Source: Bacteroidales bacterium
GTDB lineage: Bacteria > Bacteroidota > Bacteroidia > Bacteroidales > Muribaculaceae
NCBI GenBank assembly: GCA_015061055.1
Contig: SUXH01000015.1
Coordinates: 1 to 60,339 of the forward strand
Reading direction: 5' to 3'
Length of the DNA: 60,339 nucleotides
Shown here: piece after piece, positions 56,958 to 60,339 of the stretch
Numbering within the stretch: the first letter of the stretch is position 1
Layout: every line of letters begins with the position of its first letter
Notes under the pieces: generated by a model
Told to the model about the DNA's origin: nothing
Seen by the model: only the letters and a program-made list of their open reading frames with translations
The model's database searches: none
Program-made: the position numbers and the translations under genes

Positions 56958-59213
56958 TTATAACATTATTTTGCTTACATATTGTTTTCCGTTCGTATCG
57001 GTAGCATGAATGATGAACAAACCTTTGCTAAGTCCGTCGATTTGGACTTCTTGGGAGTTCTTGGCTGTTGCCACCAAATGTCCTGAAATTGAATAAATGC
57101 TTATTGTTGCAGCATTGATTCCTTCAATATGAAGAGTGCCGTTGGATTTCCAGGTCTTAATGTCTCCCTTTCTGTCGGCAACTTCTTCTACAGCCGATGG
57201 ATATAGACGACCTTTGTGTATATAATGTGCCACACCTTGTCCGTTGATACATACCCATACGTTCAAATCGAAGTTTTCGTCGGTTAACTCGCAGAAAATA
57301 TTGCTGACACCTTCAACGTTATTGCGAGAGCCAAATCCTTCGGCAGGGAATACACCATGGTTGCTTGTAGCTGTGTAGTCGTTGGTGATGTCGACAAGAG
57401 TGAATTGGCCACCTGTGTAATCTTGCTTGTAAGTTGTAGAAAGCAGGTATTTCATCTTGCCATAGATGGTTTCGCACATTGCTGTACCTCCTACTCCGGT
57501 AGCACTATTGCTTACCGAAAGTTCTATGACACCGCTTTTGTTTACTTTCTTAGGAGCAGAACCTTGAGCAGAAACCCACATAGTGGTTCCGTCATCATTA
57601 AGAAGGATACCCGCTGCACCAAATGAATCGGCTTCACCTCCAAGAGTAACAGCTGCGCCATTAGCATCTTTGAATGGGTAGGCAGTAGGAGATGCTGCAA
57701 ACTTACCGCGTTGAATCTTGTAGTAGTAAAGTGCGCTTGCATCGGTGTTGGTGTACCACAAGCCACCCTTATTCAAGTTGCCTTCGAATGCGAAAGCACC
57801 ACCAAGAGAGATGTTGCTGTGTGTAGCATCTTCATATATCTGTTCGGGAGCAGAATTGTCATCTACCCACTTGTAGATTCTCAATGTTTCACCATCTTTC
57901 ACAGCATTTGTACCGATAAGGATGCCTTCTTCGTTGAAACAGATGTAAGAAAGAGGAATAGAAGCGTTGCTATTGATGCCTGTAACGTTTAGATCACCAA
58001 TCTTTTCGCCTGTGAATGCGTTTAGGATAGTGATTACAGGAGCAACTCCGACTTTGCTTTGAAGTACATAAATCTTGTCTTCTTTCTTGGCAATACAACG
58101 AATCATATTAGAGTTATCATTTACAAGGTAAGAAGGAATGTTGCCTTGTGTTGTGAAATTCCATACTTCGTCCATTGATTCGATATTCTGTTTGATGTAT
58201 TGTATTGGTTCGAAGTCAACGCGTACGCCTGTTGACTTTTTGTCGACAACGGTGACTTCTTTTGTGTAAGTGTGGTAGTGTTGTTTCTTTACTTCCACAG
58301 TGTAGTTGCCGGCATCAAGCTCGAAGAATGCAAATACACCATTGTGCCAATCGTCGGTAGTGTAAGTGTCGACCAAATTATTATTAGCATCGTATAGGTT
58401 GACAGTAGCACCATTTACAGCCAAATGTTGGTCGCGACTATATGATACATATTGAGTGTAACCACAAGGTTCGGTTAAGTCGCGAATGTCGCCAACGATA
58501 CAACCCTTGAATGTGCCTGTACCACCGGGACAAAGCATTGTAGCTTGTAGGATTTGCCATGCAAGAATCTTGTTGTAGGTGTTGCTCTTAAGACGTAGAG
58601 CTTCAGGGCGATAGTCGTGGAACCAAGTTTCAACTAAGTAACCGGGACAATTGTTTGTGCGAAGTACCCCGTAGTTCCATCCATTGAAAGCATAATCCGA
58701 TAGAGAACGAGGTGTGCTGTAACTGGTTTCAGTAAGGTTGTTTTCAGTGTGACATTCAGCAACCTTCAATCCCATTTCTTTAGAAGGAGAAATAGCTTCT
58801 TTAGAATCTTGTTGGTTGGAAGTAACAGTACCTTTGTAGAACGCTACAGTGTAGTTGGCCTTTGCGTTTGCACCATTGGTGTGAAGAGAGATGAAATATC
58901 CGCCATAACTGTTTGATTGAGCTGCGATAGTCGATAAGCCCAAGTCATCATCGGAAGTGTTGGTTACACGTGAAAGTTTTACCTTTGCGTTGTTGGCTTC
59001 AAAGAAATCTCTTACATGGAAACCACGTTCAAGATTTCCTTCGGATTCCCAAAAGTCGGGAATATATGAGAACGGAAGTTTGATTTGACGATCGTCGCTA
59101 TCGTGTCCTCCATGTCCGGGGTTTACATAGAATTTCTTACCACCCAAGTCGGCTGCGTTTGCAGCGAATGCAATACATACAAGTATTGCTATTATGGAAT
59201 AGATCTTTTTCAT
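56958..59213 (-). CDS. Secreted N-acetylmuramoyl-L-alanine amidase-like protein with type-IX-like C-terminal domain
   Basis: A 751-residue exported protein. Signal peptide 1-20 (ends ANAA). An Amidase_3 zinc domain (about 25-235) has candidate ligands His34 (VNPGHGGHD), Glu58 (SEGN) and His111 (ISLHTNGA) and catalytic Glu195 (GYLVETWFHD). A beta domain of the carboxypeptidase-regulatory type follows (about 240-335, VNGATVNLYDANNNLVDTY), then a propeller-like region (345-665). The end (ATISIYSISGHLV, LSKGLFIIHATD, YVSKIML) matches the type A sorting domain of type IX secretion. It may cut peptidoglycan of other bacteria or shed host-side fragments outside the cell. It follows the propeller gene by six bases. 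Confidence 0.85.
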   Translation of the reverse strand: MKKIYSIIAILVCIAFAANAADLGGKKFYVNPGHGGHDSDDRQIKLPFSYIPDFWESEGNLERGFHVRDFFEANNAKVKLSRVTNTSDDDLGLSTIAAQSNSYGGYFISLHTNGANAKANYTVAFYKGTVTSNQQDSKEAISPSKEMGLKVAECHTENNLTETSYSTPRSLSDYAFNGWNYGVLRTNNCPGYLVETWFHDYRPEALRLKSNTYNKILAWQILQATMLCPGGTGTFKGCIVGDIRDLTEPCGYTQYVSYSRDQHLAVNGATVNLYDANNNLVDTYTTDDWHNGVFAFFELDAGNYTVEVKKQHYHTYTKEVTVVDKKSTGVRVDFEPIQYIKQNIESMDEVWNFTTQGNIPSYLVNDNSNMIRCIAKKEDKIYVLQSKVGVAPVITILNAFTGEKIGDLNVTGINSNASIPLSYICFNEEGILIGTNAVKDGETLRIYKWVDDNSAPEQIYEDATHSNISLGGAFAFEGNLNKGGLWYTNTDASALYYYKIQRGKFAASPTAYPFKDANGAAVTLGGEADSFGAAGILLNDDGTTMWVSAQGSAPKKVNKSGVIELSVSNSATGVGGTAMCETIYGKMKYLLSTTYKQDYTGGQFTLVDITNDYTATSNHGVFPAEGFGSRNNVEGVSNIFCELTDENFDLNVWVCINGQGVAHYIHKGRLYPSAVEEVADRKGDIKTWKSNGTLHIEGINAATISIYSISGHLVATAKNSQEVQIDGLSKGLFIIHATDTNGKQYVSKIML

Positions 59214-59219
59214 AGCTGA

Positions 59220-60152
59220 TTATTTTTCTTTAATGGTCATTACATATAATTTACCGTCGATGGTGTGATAAGCAATATTGTTGCCATCTTCCGATACTGC
59301 AGGGTACATCTTAATTTCGCCCGAAGATGTAGTCAATTGCTGTAGTTTAGCATCTTTAGCTGCTTTTATGATAACTATGTCGCTTGCAGTGAAATAGTGT
59401 CCGTTGTCCTTATCAAGCATACCTACTACATAATCGTTGCCTCTCCATACAGGGGCATGGATAGGTCCTAAGTTGATGAGATTGTTTCCCTTTAAGTCGC
59501 TTACGTAAGCGTTGTTGCCTGCTACGAAAAGAAGTTTAGTCTTGTCGGGAGAAATACTTGACCAACAATAATTCACATCGCGAGTTGCGGTAGAAAGTGG
59601 ATCGACTACCGAACGTATTCCTTTGTTGTATACTACAAGTTTTAGATCTTCTTCGGTAACATAGATTGAAGATACTTCGTTGTTAGTTAACGCTTTGCCT
59701 GTGATAGAGTTTTTCTTGATGGCACGACCACCCACAGCGAAAGTTATATCATTTCCCTCGAGTACAATGTGATTGATGTGGTCGATATTCTTTTCGATAG
59801 CTACTTTTTCTTTGGTCTTGACATCAATTTGATAGATTGATATACGTTGAGTGGCGTAATCGGCATCGCGAGCTATAATTGATTTGCCATCGTTGCTGAT
59901 TACAGGCATATAACCTGCTCCAACCATATCGGTGATTTTTGTGTAGCTTTGAGTTTTGATATCGACAATGCCAAGTCCTACATAATTTTCGGAAGTAACA
60001 AGTAATGACTCACCTCCTGGCATAAATCGTGGATGAAAAACTGCGGCATTGTTGCCGGTGTTTATTTGCTTGTTGCTAATAACCTCAAATTCTTGAGCAT
60101 AGCCAAGCATAGCAGATGCTAAAATGGTAATACTAAGTAATAATTTTTTCAT
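59220..60152 (-). CDS. Secreted TolB/PD40-type beta-propeller protein
   Basis: A 310-residue exported protein: signal peptide 1-19 (ends GYAQ), then repeated four-stranded blade motifs such as HPRFMPGGESLLVTSEN, MPVISNDGKSIIARD, WSSISPDKTKLLFVAGNNAYV and YPAVSEDGNNIAYHTIDGKLYVM, typical of TolB/WD40-like propellers. It probably binds protein or glycan; no catalytic residues are evident. Encoded just upstream of the amidase with a 6-nt gap, implying a joint function. Confidence 0.8.
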   Translation of the reverse strand: MKKLLLSITILASAMLGYAQEFEVISNKQINTGNNAAVFHPRFMPGGESLLVTSENYVGLGIVDIKTQSYTKITDMVGAGYMPVISNDGKSIIARDADYATQRISIYQIDVKTKEKVAIEKNIDHINHIVLEGNDITFAVGGRAIKKNSITGKALTNNEVSSIYVTEEDLKLVVYNKGIRSVVDPLSTATRDVNYCWSSISPDKTKLLFVAGNNAYVSDLKGNNLINLGPIHAPVWRGNDYVVGMLDKDNGHYFTASDIVIIKAAKDAKLQQLTTSSGEIKMYPAVSEDGNNIAYHTIDGKLYVMTIKEK

Positions 60153-60179
60153 AAAAAGATGTTTTGGTTTAAATTAATG

Positions 60180-60187
60180 CAAATATA
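60180..60187 (-). promoter_or_regulatory. -7 box of the propeller-amidase operon
   Basis: TATATTTG on the minus strand fits TAnnTTTG, 27 bp before the ATG. Beyond it, up to 60339, I see no gene. Confidence 0.5.
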
Positions 60188-60339
60188 ATGTTTTTTTTTG
60201 AAAACAAATGTATTACCTAAAATCCGCAACTATCATCCAATACACGATTAAGGGTAGATTTATGAGTCGTTAGTAGCAGCTTTCAGTAAAAAGCAACAGC
60301 ACAACATCAATATGTAGCCACCATCCCCTTACCCCACGA

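Overview
The window is chromosomal DNA of a gut-type Bacteroidales bacterium. A Muribaculaceae- or Prevotella-like host is my inference. Evidence for Bacteroidetes: a SusC/SusD/SusE/SusF outer-membrane glycan system, promoter boxes of the form TAnnTTTG (several with a TTTG/TTG-like element 19-20 nt upstream), no reliance on Shine-Dalgarno sites, a PorE-like TPR/propeller/OmpA lipoprotein, BspA-type leucine-rich repeats, and secreted proteins ending in C-terminal domains of the type IX secretion sort. No phage, integrase, IS transposase, rRNA or CRISPR array is visible.

Layout. 1-7 kb: tRNA-Phe, a six-helix ion-channel-like protein with an unusual filter, the thyA-folA pair, a thiol peroxidase (bcp), metG, manC and two identical tRNA-Asn genes. 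7-16 kb: an S41 protease, a complete RND efflux operon (adaptor, pump, outer-membrane channel), a SAM methyltransferase, a SPOR lipoprotein and a GNAT acetyltransferase. 16.1-16.4 kb: a 25-codon lipoprotein-like micro-ORF and a palindrome-rich GC-rich element flanked by an 8-bp direct repeat. 16.4-20.8 kb (minus): a MalY/PatB aminotransferase, queA and the PorE-like gene. 21-29 kb: a susCDEF-like operon with a long leader and a TonB_C lipoprotein. 29.3-30.8 kb: an ATPase-TOPRIM (DUF4435-like) fusion resembling a single-gene PARIS defence protein, with a perfect 14-bp palindrome just before its start. 30.9-34.1 kb: anmK, menA, pncB. 34.2-38.9 kb (minus): hisG-hisD-hisC-hisB, preceded by a promoter, a His-rich leader peptide and an intrinsic terminator that together form a classical attenuator. 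38.9-44.6 kb: a giant BspA-like surface protein and a His/Asn-rich secreted protein. 44.8-50.9 kb: tsaE, birA, an S66 carboxypeptidase, a saccharopine-dehydrogenase-family gene, and a split chromate-transporter pair with folC. 51.1-53.9 kb: a BamA-type barrel translationally overlapped with a phosphoethanolamine transferase. 54-60 kb (minus): valS, and a propeller protein/amidase pair whose amidase has a type-IX-like tail.

Most of the window is ordinary housekeeping and envelope biology. The best candidates for something new are the his attenuator (38.66-38.86 kb), the ATPase-TOPRIM fusion with its palindrome (29.25-30.84 kb) and the palindromic element at 16.18-16.41 kb. All functional names come from reading motifs; no database search was run.
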